Of a DNA stretch of 57,441 nucleotides, positions 35,132-43,792 are shown piece after piece. Source of the DNA: Burkholderiaceae bacterium (GTDB lineage Bacteria; Pseudomonadota; Gammaproteobacteria; Burkholderiales; Burkholderiaceae_C). A program made the translations under genes and the position numbers. The notes under the pieces were generated by a model, which ran no database searches, was not told the DNA's origin, and saw only the letters and a program-made list of their open reading frames with translations. The stretch covers positions 1 through 57,441 of the forward strand of contig JAEUOY010000033.1 in NCBI GenBank assembly GCA_016790515.1. Direction: 5' to 3'. Every line of letters begins with the position of its first letter. The stretch's first letter is position 1.

Positions 35132-36007
35132 TCAGGCCATCGAGCGCTGCAGGCGCAGCGTGGTGTTGATCACCTTGCCCAGCTTGTCGGCATAGGCCGG
35201 ATCGGTGGCGTAGCCGGCCTTCTGCAGGCCCACGGCGAACTGGCGGGCGTCCGACGCCCGGGCCACGACCTGGGCATAGCGCGGGCTGTCCTTCATCAGC
35301 CGCGCGTAGTCGGCGAAGGATTCGGCCTCGCTGCCGTAGGCGCGGAACTTCTGCACCATCTTGCGCGGCTGGCCGCCGACGTATTCGGTGGTGGTCACGT
35401 CGACCGTCGGGCCCTTCCAGTCGCCGCCGGCCTTGATGCCGAACAGGTTGTGGCTGTTGCTGCCGTCGACGCCGATGATCTCGCGCTTGCCCCAGCCGGT
35501 CTCCAGCGCGGCCTGCGCCAGCATGAACTGCGCCGGGATCCCGGTCTCGGCCGCCGCGGCCTCGGCCGCGCGGCTGTGCTGCTGCACGAAGCCGGCAGCG
35601 CTCTTCTCGGGCAGCTTGGGCACCGCATCGGGCGCACTGACCACCGGCAGGCTGGTGTTGGCCGTGCCGCTGCTGGGGATCGGGCCGGGCACCAGCGCCA
35701 TCTGGCGCTCGAGCTGGCGGGCGATCACCTCGGACAGGCTGCCGGGCTGGCCGGCCATCCGGTTGACCAGCTGGGTGTCGAGCATCTCGGTGCCCAGCTT
35801 GCTGGCCTGGTTGTCCATCAGCCCGCTGGCCTGGGTCGAGGCGCGCATGGTCTTCATCAGCTCGCCCATGAACAGCGCCTCGAACTGCCTGGCCGCCTCG
35901 CGCGCGGCGGTCTTCGGGTCCTGGGCGGCGCTGCGGCGCAGCGCGTCCAGGCCACGGCCATCGGCGGCCAGCGACGCGGTCGACACCTGGGAGGGAATTG
36001 CGGCCAT
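35132..36007 (-). CDS. flgJ: Flagellar rod assembly protein/muramidase
   Basis: The 291-residue protein has the N-terminal rod-capping domain (REAARQFEALFMGELMKTMR, residues 38-57) and a C-terminal glucosaminidase-type domain. The catalytic Glu is in AQAALETGWGKREI near residue 170, and YARLMKDSPRYA and GYATDPAYADKL follow. It cuts peptidoglycan to let the rod pass. The dual-domain form is usual for beta- and gammaproteobacteria. The ATG at 36007 lies 2 bases after the flgI stop, so translation is probably coupled to flgI. Confidence 0.97.
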   Translation of the reverse strand: MAAIPSQVSTASLAADGRGLDALRRSAAQDPKTAAREAARQFEALFMGELMKTMRASTQASGLMDNQASKLGTEMLDTQLVNRMAGQPGSLSEVIARQLERQMALVPGPIPSSGTANTSLPVVSAPDAVPKLPEKSAAGFVQQHSRAAEAAAAETGIPAQFMLAQAALETGWGKREIIGVDGSNSHNLFGIKAGGDWKGPTVDVTTTEYVGGQPRKMVQKFRAYGSEAESFADYARLMKDSPRYAQVVARASDARQFAVGLQKAGYATDPAYADKLGKVINTTLRLQRSMA

Positions 36008-36009
36008 GG

Positions 36010-37158
36010 TCAGATCACCTCCAGTTCGGCATTCAGCGCACCGGCGCTCTTCATGGCCTGCAGGATGGCCTGCAGGTCGGCCGGGGTGGCGCCCAGCGTG
36101 TTCAGCGCGCGCACCACGTCGGCCAGCTTGGCGCCGGCAGGCAGGTGCACCAGCGCCCCGCCCTGCTGGGTGATCGCGATATCCACCTGTTCGGACTGCA
36201 CGGTGCGCCCGCCGGCGAACGCGTTCGGCTGGCTGACCACCGGGGTCGAGTTGACGGTCACGGTCAGCGAGCCGTGGGCGACCGCGCAGCTGCCGATCGT
36301 GACCGACTCGTTCATCACCACCGAGCCGGTGCGTGCGTTCAGCACCACCCGGGCGGCCGGCTTCTGGGTGCGCACGTCCAGGTTCTCGACGTCGGCCAGG
36401 AAGGCCACGTGCTCGGCGGCCTGGGCCGGCAGGCGCACCTGCACCACCCTGCCGTCCAGCGCCTGCGCGGTGCCCTCGCCCTTGGCGGCGTTGATCGCCT
36501 GGGCCACTGCGCGGGCGGTGGCGAAGTCGTTGGCCGACAGGTTGTACTGCATCACGCCGTTCTGGCTGAAGTGGGTCGGCACCGCACGCTCGACCGTCGC
36601 ACCCTCGGGGATGCGGCCGGCCGACAGGTGGTTGATCACCACCTTGCTGCCGCCGGCTGCCGCGCCGGCGCCGCCGACCACCAGGCTGCCCTGGGCCATC
36701 GCGTAGACCTGGCCGTCGGCACCGCGCAGCGCGGTGGCCACCAGCATGCCGCCGCGCAGGCTCTTGGCGTTGCCGGCCGACGATACGTTGACGTCGAGGC
36801 GCTGGCCTGGCTGGGCGAACGGCGGCAGCTCGGCGGTGACCACCACCGAGGCGAGGTTGCGCGGCTGGGTGCTGGTGCCCGGCGGCAGCGTGATGCCGTT
36901 CTGCTGCAGGAAGGCGGCCAGCGCCTGCGGCGTGTATGGCGCCTGGGTCGCCTGGTCGCCGGTGCCGTCGAGGCCGAAGACGAGCCCGAAGCCGGTCAGC
37001 TGGTTGGGCCGGACGCCCTGCACGCTGCCCAGTTCCTTGACGCGGGCGGCCTGCGCCGGCCACCAGACCGCGGCACTGGCGACCAGCAGACTCAGCAGCA
37101 CCACCGCGCGCAGCGCCCGCTCGGGATCGGGCTTTCGCAACCTGAAGCGACGGTTCAT
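36010..37158 (-). CDS. flgI: Flagellar P-ring protein
   Basis: The 382-residue precursor begins with a basic N terminus and signal peptide (AVVLLSLLVASAAVWWPAQA). The mature start is ARVKELGSVQGVRPNQLTGFG, followed by GTGDQA, SSAGNAKSLRGG and the C-terminal DVVRALNTLGATPADLQAIL, all standard FlgI signatures. It polymerises around the rod in the peptidoglycan layer. The ATG at 37158 is chosen because it gives a normal signal peptide; nine residues upstream in frame are less likely. It follows flgH by 32 bases. Confidence 0.97.
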   Translation of the reverse strand: MNRRFRLRKPDPERALRAVVLLSLLVASAAVWWPAQAARVKELGSVQGVRPNQLTGFGLVFGLDGTGDQATQAPYTPQALAAFLQQNGITLPPGTSTQPRNLASVVVTAELPPFAQPGQRLDVNVSSAGNAKSLRGGMLVATALRGADGQVYAMAQGSLVVGGAGAAAGGSKVVINHLSAGRIPEGATVERAVPTHFSQNGVMQYNLSANDFATARAVAQAINAAKGEGTAQALDGRVVQVRLPAQAAEHVAFLADVENLDVRTQKPAARVVLNARTGSVVMNESVTIGSCAVAHGSLTVTVNSTPVVSQPNAFAGGRTVQSEQVDIAITQQGGALVHLPAGAKLADVVRALNTLGATPADLQAILQAMKSAGALNAELEVI

Positions 37159-37190
37159 GGGATGGGGTCGGTTCGAAGGGTCCATCGGGG

Positions 37191-37931
37191 TCAGATCGGC
37201 AGCACGCTCATGAAGAAGCGGGCGAGCCAGCCCATCGACTGCGCCTCGGCCTGCTGGCCGCGCCCGCGCTGCTCGACCCGCACGTTGGCGATCTGAGTGC
37301 TGAGCACCGAGTTGCCGGGGGCGATCGACATCGGGTCGATCTGGCCCGAGAAGCGCAGCACGTCGACATTCGCGTTGACGCCGACCTGCTTCTCGGCGGC
37401 GACGATCAGGTGGCCGTTGGCGAGCACCTGCACCACGCTGGCGGTGATGGTGCCCGAGAAGTCGTTGCTGTTCTCGGTGGTGCCCTTGCCCTCGAAGGTA
37501 TTGCTGGCCGAGCCGGTGGCCGACGAGCGGGTCAGCGCCGAGGGCTTCAGGAACGGCAGCGCGCTCAGCGTCGCGGCGATGTCGCCGCTGCGGTCGACGC
37601 TGCTGGTGCTCTTCTGCACCGCGCTGACCTTCTCGACGATCCTGACGGTGATGACGTCGCCGACGATGCGGGCGCGGTGGCTCTCGAACAGCGGCCGGTA
37701 GCGGTCGGCCTGGAAGATCGCGCCGTTGGGTGGCGCATGCGCCGCGGCGGCCGGCGCTGCCGCGGTGAACACGGCGGCTTCCGGCAGCGGCAGCGCGGCG
37801 CTGGGCTGCACCACGTCGACCGTGGGCAGGCGGGCCATCTGGGTGCAGCCGGCCAGCGCCAGCGCGGCGACGCAGCCCAGGCGCCGGACGGCGCGGCCTG
37901 CGGCGGTGAACGGGGTGTCGAGGGTCATCAT
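37191..37931 (-). CDS. flgH: Flagellar L-ring lipoprotein
   Basis: The 246-residue lipoprotein precursor has a signal ending in the lipobox LALAGC, with Cys as the lipidated residue. The family segments YRPLFESHRARIVGDVITVRI, GKGTTENSNDFSGTITASV and VLANGHLIVAAEKQVGVN follow, and the C terminus carries FSGQIDPMSIAPGN. FlgH forms the outer-membrane L ring. An ATG at 37955 shares a base with the flgG stop and would add eight residues (MHHPRGPR); I prefer the ATG at 37931 because it gives a compact lipoprotein signal. Confidence 0.96.
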   Translation of the reverse strand: MMTLDTPFTAAGRAVRRLGCVAALALAGCTQMARLPTVDVVQPSAALPLPEAAVFTAAAPAAAAHAPPNGAIFQADRYRPLFESHRARIVGDVITVRIVEKVSAVQKSTSSVDRSGDIAATLSALPFLKPSALTRSSATGSASNTFEGKGTTENSNDFSGTITASVVQVLANGHLIVAAEKQVGVNANVDVLRFSGQIDPMSIAPGNSVLSTQIANVRVEQRGRGQQAEAQSMGWLARFFMSVLPI

Positions 37932-37954
37932 GCGAGGGCCTCGCGGGTGATGCA

Positions 37955-38740
37955 TCACAGCTGCGCCAGCTTCTGCAGCATCTGGTCGGAGGTCTGCACG
38001 GCCTTGGAGTTGAGTTCGTAGGCGCGCTGGGTCTGGATCATCGACACCAGTTCCTCGACCACGTTGACGTTGCTGGTCTCCAGGCTGCCGTAGGCCAGCG
38101 AGCCCAGGCCGTCGCTGCCCGGCGCGCCGGCCTGCGGCGTGCCCGAGGCGGCCGTCTCGGCGTAGAGGTTCTCGCCGCGCGGTTCCAGCCCGCCGGGGTT
38201 GACGAAACCGGCCAGCTGGATCTGGCCCAGCTGCTGCGGCGCGGTCTGTCCGACCGAGGTGGTCACCGTGACGATGCCATCCTTCTGCACGTTGACCGAC
38301 AGCGCGTTGGCCGGCACCGTCAGCCCGGGCTGCAGCAGGTAGCCGGCCTTGGTGACGATCTGGCCCTGGGCGTTGACCTCGAACGAGCCGTCGCGGGTGT
38401 AGGCGGTGGTGCCGTCGGGCATCTGCACCTGGAAGAAGCCGTTGCCCAGCACCGCCATGTCGTAGGCGCCGCCGGTCTGCTGCAAATTGCCCTGCGAGAA
38501 GTTGCGCGCGATGCCCACCGGCCTGACGCCCAGGCCGACCTGCAGGCCGCTGGGCAGCGTGGCCTGCTCGGCGGTGCTGGCGCCGGCCGGGCGGATGTTC
38601 TGGTACATCAGGTCCTCGAACACCGCATGGCTGCGCTTGTAGCCGTTGGTCGAGGTGTTGGCCAGGTTGTTGGCAATGGCGTCCAGGGCCACCTGCTGGC
38701 CCTCCATGCCGGTCTTCGAAACCCACAGTGAACGGATCAT
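37955..38740 (-). CDS. flgG: Flagellar distal rod protein
   Basis: The 261-residue protein has the canonical N terminus ([20 protein letters not shown], then [14 protein letters not shown]) and C terminus ([26 protein letters not shown]). The [16 protein letters not shown] segment in between is shared with FlgE/FlgF. It builds the distal rod. It is separated from flgF by 165 bases that hold several hairpins, the largest gap inside the flgB-flgL series, and its stop abuts flgH. Confidence 0.98.
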   Translation of the reverse strand: MIRSLWVSKTGMEGQQVALDAIANNLANTSTNGYKRSHAVFEDLMYQNIRPAGASTAEQATLPSGLQVGLGVRPVGIARNFSQGNLQQTGGAYDMAVLGNGFFQVQMPDGTTAYTRDGSFEVNAQGQIVTKAGYLLQPGLTVPANALSVNVQKDGIVTVTTSVGQTAPQQLGQIQLAGFVNPGGLEPRGENLYAETAASGTPQAGAPGSDGLGSLAYGSLETSNVNVVEELVSMIQTQRAYELNSKAVQTSDQMLQKLAQL

Positions 38741-38905
38741 CGCCGCGCTCCTCTACCGCTGTCCTGCAACGATGATCGCGCCGACTGAAGGGCCGCCAAG
38801 CGGCAAAAAGCACCGCGACGGCGGTGCTTTCTTCAAGGTCGGCACCGCGACGGCGGTGCTTCTCTGCATCCCGAGGGCCGCCAGCTGCGGCGGCGGGCGC
38901 CGCCG
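38741..38905 (-). repeat. Intercistronic hairpins and 20-base direct repeat between flgF and flgG
   Basis: The 20-base unit GCACCGCGACGGCGGTGCTT occurs at 38810-38829 and 38842-38861. Each copy folds on itself; the first forms a 10-base-pair stem (38807-38830, arms AAAGCACCGC and GCGGTGCTTT around GACG). A third perfect hairpin, arms GCGGCGGC and GCCGCCGC, spans 38887-38906 at the flgF stop codon. The set lies inside the operon and could stall RNases, stabilise upstream mRNA or attenuate transcription. Confidence 0.8.
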
Positions 38906-39631
38906 CTACGAGCTCGACAGCAGCCGGGTCGCCGACTGCTCGCGGTCCTGCGCGGTCTGCAGCATCTTCATCTGCTGCTCGAACTGGCGCGCCGCGGCGA
39001 TCATCGCGACCATCGATTCGACCGGGCTGACGTTGCTGCCCTCGAGCGCCTCGTTCTGCAGTCGCGCCGCGGGGTCGGCGTCGAGCTCGCCGCCGGCAGC
39101 GCGGAACAGGCCGTCGTCGCCGCGGCGCAACGGCGCCTCGGGCGTCACCAGCTTGAGCCGGCCGATCCCCTGCGGCCTGCCGCCCGGCGTCGTCGCGGTG
39201 ACGCTGCCGTCGGTGCCGATCGTCACCTGGGCGTTGGGCGGCACGTTGATCGGCCCGCCATCGCCCTGCACCGGCAGCCCGCTGCGGGTGACGAGCAGGC
39301 CCTCGCTGTCGACGTCGAGCGCGCCGTGGCGGGTGTAGGCCTCGGTGCCGTCGCTGGCCTGCACCGCCAGCCAGGCGTTGCCCGTCATCGCGACGTCGAG
39401 GTTGCGGCCGGTGGTGGCGACAGTCCCCGGCTCGGCGTTGTAGCCTGGCGTGGACTCGATCGCGAAGACCCGGGTGGCGGCGGCATCGCCCTGCACCGGC
39501 ACCGCGCGGAAGGCCGTCATCTCGGCGCGGAAGCCCGGCGTCGACGCGTTGGCCAGGTTGTGCGCCAGCACGTCCTGGCGCTGCAGGTTGGCCTTGGCAC
39601 CGGCCATGGTGAGGTAGATCACGCGGTCCAT
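38906..39631 (-). CDS. flgF: Flagellar proximal rod protein
   Basis: The 241-residue protein begins MDRVIYLTMAGAKANLQRQD with HNLANASTPGFRAEM, the usual rod-protein N terminus. It ends with GSNVSPVESMVAMIAAARQFEQQMKML split over the C-terminal helix. A YTRHGALDVDSEGLLVT segment matches the shared FlgF/FlgG domain. It forms part of the proximal rod. flgE ends 40 bases upstream; hairpins follow the stop. Confidence 0.97.
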   Translation of the reverse strand: MDRVIYLTMAGAKANLQRQDVLAHNLANASTPGFRAEMTAFRAVPVQGDAAATRVFAIESTPGYNAEPGTVATTGRNLDVAMTGNAWLAVQASDGTEAYTRHGALDVDSEGLLVTRSGLPVQGDGGPINVPPNAQVTIGTDGSVTATTPGGRPQGIGRLKLVTPEAPLRRGDDGLFRAAGGELDADPAARLQNEALEGSNVSPVESMVAMIAAARQFEQQMKMLQTAQDREQSATRLLSSS

Positions 39632-39671
39632 GGCAGCGCCTCAGCGTTTGGCGTCGTCGGGCCCGGCAGGT

Positions 39672-40955
39672 TCACTTCAGGTTCACCAGCGTCTGCAGCA
39701 CCGAGTCCTGGGTCTTGATGGTCTGCGCGTTGGCCTGGTAGATGCGCTGCGCGACCATCATGCTGACCAGTTCGGCGGTCAGGTCGATGTTGCTCTCCTC
39801 GACCACGCCGGCCTGCAGGACGCCCAGGTTGCCCGCGCCGGGGGTGCCCGGCACCGGGTCGCCCGACTCGTAGGTCGCGCCCCAGACGTTGCCGCCCAGC
39901 GGCTGCAGGCCCTGCACGTTGCGGAAGGTCGCCAGCTCGATCTGGCCGATCGGGGTGCTCTGGCCGCTGGAATAGGTGGCCAGCACGATGCCGTTGGGCT
40001 GGATCTTGATCGCGTTCAGCTGCCCCGGCGGGAAGCCGTCCTGGGTGACGTTGGTGACGCCGAAGATCGCGCCGTACTGGGTCAGCGTGGACATGTCGAG
40101 CTGCACGCCGGGGATCGGTTCGGTCACCGCACCCTGGAAGTTGGAGGTGGCCGGCACGTCGAAGGCGATCAGGTCCAGCGGCAGGGTCGGATCGCTCGGG
40201 TTGATCGGCGCGCTGCCGTCGCTCGGGAACCTGATCGTGGTCACCGGCTGGGGATTGCCGCCGCCGTCGGGATTGACCGCCACGCCGTTCGCCGCGGCAT
40301 AGACCCGCCAGGTGTCGGCACCCTCCTTCTGGAAGAAGTAGGTCAGCGAGACCTCCTGGCCCTTGCTGTCGAACACATTGACCGAGGTCGCGTTGTTGTA
40401 GGTCTTGGCGTCGTTGAGATCGATCATCGGCGTCGCGGTCGCGTCGTAGGTCGCCGTGGCGCGGGCGTCGAGGTTGAGCTCGAGGGTGACGTTGGCGGTG
40501 GTGCTGGGGGCGATGCCGGCGGTCGGCAGGACCAGCGGCTGGGCCTGGCCGGGCACCAGCACGCCCCGGTCGTTGGCCGGGTAGCCGAGCAGCCGGGCCT
40601 GCTGCGCATTGACGATGTAGCCTTCGCGGTCGACCTTGAACTGGCCGTTGCGGGTGTACTGGCTGTTGCCGGTCAGGTCCTTGAGCTGGAAGAAGCCGCC
40701 GCCGTTGATCGCCATGTCCAGCGGCCCGTCGGTGGAGCGGAAGCTGCCCTGCGAGAACTGCTGCGTCACCGCGGTCTGACTGACCCCCAGTCCGATCGAG
40801 CTGGCGCCACCGCTGATCGCGCGGGCATAGACGTCGGCGAACTCGGCGCGCGCCACCTTCGCGCCCACCGTGCTGGCGTTGGCCACGTTGTTGCCGATGA
40901 CCTCGAGGTTGCGCGCCGAGGCGGTCAGGCCGGATACACCTTGCTGGAAACTCAT
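39672..40955 (-). CDS. flgE: Flagellar hook protein
   Basis: The 427-residue protein has the N-terminal hook motif (MSFQQGVSGLTASARNLEVI, NNVANASTVGAKVARAEF), the shared FFQLKDLTGNSQYTRNGQFK segment and a beta-rich D1/D2 centre. The C terminus carries NIDLTAELVSMMVAQRIYQA and TIKTQDSVLQTLVNLK. It polymerises as the hook. Size is normal for betaproteobacteria. It follows flgD after a 103-base gap with a strong hairpin. Confidence 0.97.
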   Translation of the reverse strand: MSFQQGVSGLTASARNLEVIGNNVANASTVGAKVARAEFADVYARAISGGASSIGLGVSQTAVTQQFSQGSFRSTDGPLDMAINGGGFFQLKDLTGNSQYTRNGQFKVDREGYIVNAQQARLLGYPANDRGVLVPGQAQPLVLPTAGIAPSTTANVTLELNLDARATATYDATATPMIDLNDAKTYNNATSVNVFDSKGQEVSLTYFFQKEGADTWRVYAAANGVAVNPDGGGNPQPVTTIRFPSDGSAPINPSDPTLPLDLIAFDVPATSNFQGAVTEPIPGVQLDMSTLTQYGAIFGVTNVTQDGFPPGQLNAIKIQPNGIVLATYSSGQSTPIGQIELATFRNVQGLQPLGGNVWGATYESGDPVPGTPGAGNLGVLQAGVVEESNIDLTAELVSMMVAQRIYQANAQTIKTQDSVLQTLVNLK

Positions 40956-41014
40956 TCAATCTCTCCTGCGAAAACGACGGGTCAAGCGGTACGGCAGCGG
41001 CGGCGGGGGCCCGG

Positions 41015-41060
41015 GATCCCGGCAACGGCCGGTTCGGCCGGTCCGGCGCCGGCCGGGATC
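41015..41060 (-). repeat. Intercistronic hairpin between flgD and flgE
   Basis: Arms GATCCCGGC (41015-41023) and GCCGGGATC (41052-41060) pair perfectly over nine bases and enclose a GC-rich segment that can fold further (CGGCC...GGCCG). The structure begins at the flgD stop codon. It has no T tract on the minus-strand side, so it is more likely an mRNA-stabilising or attenuating element than a full terminator. Confidence 0.55.
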
Positions 41061-41730
41061 AATCGAGCGCGCTGATCTCCGAATAGGCCACATGGCCGCT
41101 GCGCTCGAGTTCCAGCGTCAAGGACTTGCCGCTGGTGTTGACCGCGTCGACGCGGTCGCGCATCAGCGGGGTGGCCGTCAGCGCGGTGGACCCGCTGCTG
41201 GCGGTGACGCGGAAGCGCATGCCGGCCGCGTCGCTGCGGCCGGCACCGGCCGGCCACTCGAAGTCCTGCCGGCCGCTGGCCTTGGCACCGAGCACCAGCG
41301 TGTCCACCAGCTGGCCGGCCGCGCTGAGCACCTCGACCTTCACCCGGTCGGCCGGCGCGTCGAGCTCGAACGCGCCGACGGCCTTGCCGTCGACCAGCGA
41401 CAGCTTGTCGCCCTTGAGGATGACGTCCTTGCCGACCAGCGAGGCGCCCTGCAGGGCCTGCATCTGGACGAACTGCGAGTTCAACCCCTCGACGGTGACG
41501 TTGAGCTTCTCGATGCCGCTGACGGTGCTGATCTGCGCCATCTGCGACGTCATCTGGGCGTTGTCCACCGGGTTCATCGGGTCCTGGTTCTGCAGCTGGG
41601 TGACCAGCAGCTTCAGGAATCGCTCGCCGGCCTCCTTGGCGGTGGTGGCGGTGATCGACGAGGCCGGGTTGGTCAGGCTGCTGGGGATGCCGCTGGTGGC
41701 GGCGCTGATCGATGCGGTGACGGTGCTCAT
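41059..41730 (-). CDS. flgD: Flagellar hook assembly scaffold protein
   Basis: The 223-residue protein has the FlgD signature near residues 40-75 (RFLKLLVTQLQNQDPMNPVD, then NAQMTSQMAQISTVSGIEKL). Later parts fold as the FlgD Ig-like/tudor domain (GAFELDAPADRVKVEVL, DFEWPAGAGRSDAAGMRF). FlgD caps the growing hook and is not in the finished flagellum. It follows flgC after 34 bases. Confidence 0.97.
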   Translation of the reverse strand: MSTVTASISAATSGIPSSLTNPASSITATTAKEAGERFLKLLVTQLQNQDPMNPVDNAQMTSQMAQISTVSGIEKLNVTVEGLNSQFVQMQALQGASLVGKDVILKGDKLSLVDGKAVGAFELDAPADRVKVEVLSAAGQLVDTLVLGAKASGRQDFEWPAGAGRSDAAGMRFRVTASSGSTALTATPLMRDRVDAVNTSGKSLTLELERSGHVAYSEISALD

Positions 41731-41764
41731 GCGGGCGGGCTCGGTTGGGGCTGGACGGAGTGCA

Positions 41765-42172
41765 TCACGACTGGCCCAGCTGCAAGGTCTTCAACAGCAG
41801 GCCTTTGGCGGTGTTCATCACTTCGACGTTGTTCTGGTACGAGCGCGAGGCCGAGATCATGTTGACCATCTCCTCGATCGCGCTGACGTTGCTGTAGGTC
41901 ACGTAGCCGTCGGCGTCGGCCTGCGGGTGCTTCGGGTCGAGCACGCGGCGGCCGGGCTCGCCGCTCTCGACGACATCGCTGACCTGCACCCCGGCCGAGG
42001 TGGCCTCGCCCATCATCAGCGTCTGGAACACGACCTGGCGCGCCTTGTAGGCCTTGCCGTCGGGTCCGGCGACGGTGTCGGCGTTGGCCAGGTTGCTGGC
42101 GACCACGTTCAGCCGCTGCGACTGCGCGCTGGCCGCGCTGCCCGAGACGTCGAAGATCCTGAACATGCTCAT
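41765..42172 (-). CDS. flgC: Flagellar proximal rod protein FlgC
   Basis: The 135-residue protein has FRIFDVSGSAASAQSQRLNV with SNLANADTVAGPDGKAYKAR at the N terminus, and VNMISASRSYQNNVEVMNTA at the C terminus, the canonical FlgC pattern. It is a structural rod subunit. The gap to flgB is 110 bases, with no coding content. Confidence 0.97.
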   Translation of the reverse strand: MSMFRIFDVSGSAASAQSQRLNVVASNLANADTVAGPDGKAYKARQVVFQTLMMGEATSAGVQVSDVVESGEPGRRVLDPKHPQADADGYVTYSNVSAIEEMVNMISASRSYQNNVEVMNTAKGLLLKTLQLGQS

Positions 42173-42282
42173 GGGTGCCCCTCGCCCGATGGGTACATCG
42201 GCCGATCCCCCCGGGGGATCCGGGCCGGCTTGGGAACGGCCCGGCGCCCGGCCCGGCGCTGCTTGCTGGAGATCGCCATCGA

Positions 42283-42690
42283 TCAGCCCTGGTTCGCGCT
42301 CTTCATCGCGTCGAGCATCGAGCGCACGCTGCCGTTGATGAAGCGCAGCGTGGCTTCGTACTTCACGCTGTTGTCGGCAAAGCTGGCGCGCTCGCGGTCG
42401 AGGTCGACGGTGTTGCGGTCGAGCGCGTCCTGGCTGTGGCGGGCCCGCAGCAGTTCGGGCACCTCGCCCGGCCCGAGGTCGCCGGCAGCGTGCGCGGGGT
42501 GGGTGACCGCCAGTTCACGTCCGCTGGCAGTCCGGGTGGCCTGCCGCAGCGCGTTCGCGAAATCCATCTCGCGGGCCTGGTAGCCCGGCGTGTCGGCATT
42601 GGCGATGTTGCTGGCGATCAGCCGCTGGCGCTCGGCACGCAGCAGCAGGGCCTGGGATTGGAAGTCGAGCGCTTGGGTCAGGCGTTGCAT
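42283..42690 (-). CDS. flgB: Flagellar proximal rod protein FlgB
   Basis: The 135-residue protein has LTQALDFQSQALLLRAERQR, then ASNIANADTPGYQAREMDFA, and ends with VKYEATLRFINGSVRSMLDA. This is typical FlgB. It heads the minus-strand axial-structure operon. The ATG at 42690 follows an AAAGGGG-like ribosome binding site; the upstream frame is Arg/Pro/Cys-rich and rejected. The operon promoter should lie in 42691-42828; I saw no clear sigma-28 or sigma-54 element there. Confidence 0.97.
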   Translation of the reverse strand: MQRLTQALDFQSQALLLRAERQRLIASNIANADTPGYQAREMDFANALRQATRTASGRELAVTHPAHAAGDLGPGEVPELLRARHSQDALDRNTVDLDRERASFADNSVKYEATLRFINGSVRSMLDAMKSANQG

Positions 42691-42828
42691 GCACGGCCCC
42701 TTTCGCTGGCCGCCGGGCCAGGGGTGTCGATGTCTGGCGATTGTGGGCAGCCGCACGGCGCGGCATGGATCCGAACAAGGGGCAGGACACCGGGCATTTC
42801 GGCGCACCGCGCCGGCCAGCGTCGACCC
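42691..42828. promoter_or_regulatory. Divergent promoter region flgB / flgA
   Basis: These 138 bases separate flgB (minus) from flgA (plus) and must carry the start signals for the rod-hook operon. No sigma-28 element (TAAA-N15-GCCGATAA) is present, in contrast to flgM. That fits an earlier flagellar class for these genes, but I cannot identify the sigma factor used. Confidence 0.4.
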
Positions 42829-43635
42829 ATGATCCCGACCGTGAACAAGCTGGCGTCACCGCGTCCCCACCCGGCTGCCACCGCGGCCTTCGCGGCGGCA
42901 CGCAGCCGTCGGCCAGCGCCTGGGCGGCCGATCCGGGCCATCGTCGCCCTGGTCGCCGGCCTGGGCGCGAACGCCCAGGCACAGCCGGCCGCCGCGCTGC
43001 CCGACGGTCTGCTGGCCGAGGTGCGCCGCCTGGCCGGCGACGCCGCCCTGCTGGTGGCATCGCCTTCGACCTCGACACCCCGCGTCGAGGTCGTCGTCGG
43101 CCGCATCGACCCCCGGCTGTCGCTGGCCGCCTGCGCCGAGATCGTGCCGTTCCTGCCGCCCGGTGCGCGCCCGCTGGGGTCCACCCGCATCGGCCTGCGC
43201 TGTGCGAACGGCCCGACGGCCTGGCGCGTGACCCTGCCGCTGACGGTGAAGGTCTGGGGCCCGGCGCTGGTGGCGCGCACGGCGCTGCCGGCCGGCACCG
43301 TGTTGCAGGCCAGCCAACTGATGACCGCCGAAGTCGACCTGGCCGCCCGCGCCGATGCGGCCATCGACCACGAGCGCAACGCCGTCGGCCGGACGCTGCG
43401 GCGCGGCCTGGCCGCAGGCGATGCGCTGCGCAGCGGCGACATCAGGCTGCGCCAGTACTTCAACGCCGGCGACACCGTGCGGGTGGTCGCCGTCGGCGCG
43501 GGCTTCGCCGTCAGCGGCGAAGGCCAGGCGCTGGGGCCCGGCAACGAGGGCCGCAGCGCGCAGGTGCGCCTGGCCGGCGGGCGCGTCGTCACCGGCGTCG
43601 CCACCGGCGAGCGGCGGGTGGAGGTGGCGCTGTGA
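42829..43635 (+). CDS. flgA: Flagella basal body P-ring formation protein
   Basis: The 268-residue precursor has a long basic N terminus before a hydrophobic signal segment (PIRAIVALVAGLGANAQA). It ends with the FlgA/SAF region: ARTALPAGTVLQASQLMTAE, RTLRRGLAAGDALRSGDIRL and the C-terminal SGEGQALGPGNEGRSAQVRL. It is a periplasmic chaperone for FlgI. The ATG at 42829 is the last Met before the signal segment. It is divergent from flgB and followed by the separately promoted flgM. Confidence 0.93.
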   Translation: MIPTVNKLASPRPHPAATAAFAAARSRRPAPGRPIRAIVALVAGLGANAQAQPAAALPDGLLAEVRRLAGDAALLVASPSTSTPRVEVVVGRIDPRLSLAACAEIVPFLPPGARPLGSTRIGLRCANGPTAWRVTLPLTVKVWGPALVARTALPAGTVLQASQLMTAEVDLAARADAAIDHERNAVGRTLRRGLAAGDALRSGDIRLRQYFNAGDTVRVVAVGAGFAVSGEGQALGPGNEGRSAQVRLAGGRVVTGVATGERRVEVAL

Positions 43636-43713
43636 TGCCCTGCCGCCGGCACCACGCGAACCCGGCCATCGGCGCCGCGATCCGAGGCGGGCGAAAAATC
43701 GGCCGCCAGGCCC

Positions 43714-43740
43714 TAAAGTCCCGCATTGGCGGGCCGATAC
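43714..43740 (+). promoter_or_regulatory. Sigma-28 (FliA) promoter of flgMN
   Basis: TAAA at 43714-43717 and GCCGATAC at 43733-43740 are separated by exactly 15 bases. This matches the sigma-28 consensus TAAA-N15-GCCGATAA at all but the last position. It lies 52 bases before the flgM start, on the coding strand. It makes flgM and flgN class III genes. Confidence 0.93.
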
Positions 43741-43792
43741 CCCGAGCATGTCTCAGGGTCGGTTGTTCAGACCCCCACTGCTGGAGTCCATC

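Noticed and set aside
31907-36706. A 1599-codon open frame on the plus strand antisense to flgL, flgK, flgJ and flgI
   Set aside because: It is the reverse-strand shadow of high-GC genes: rich in Arg, Gly, Ala, Gln and His, with no domain. The flagellar genes on the other strand are certain.
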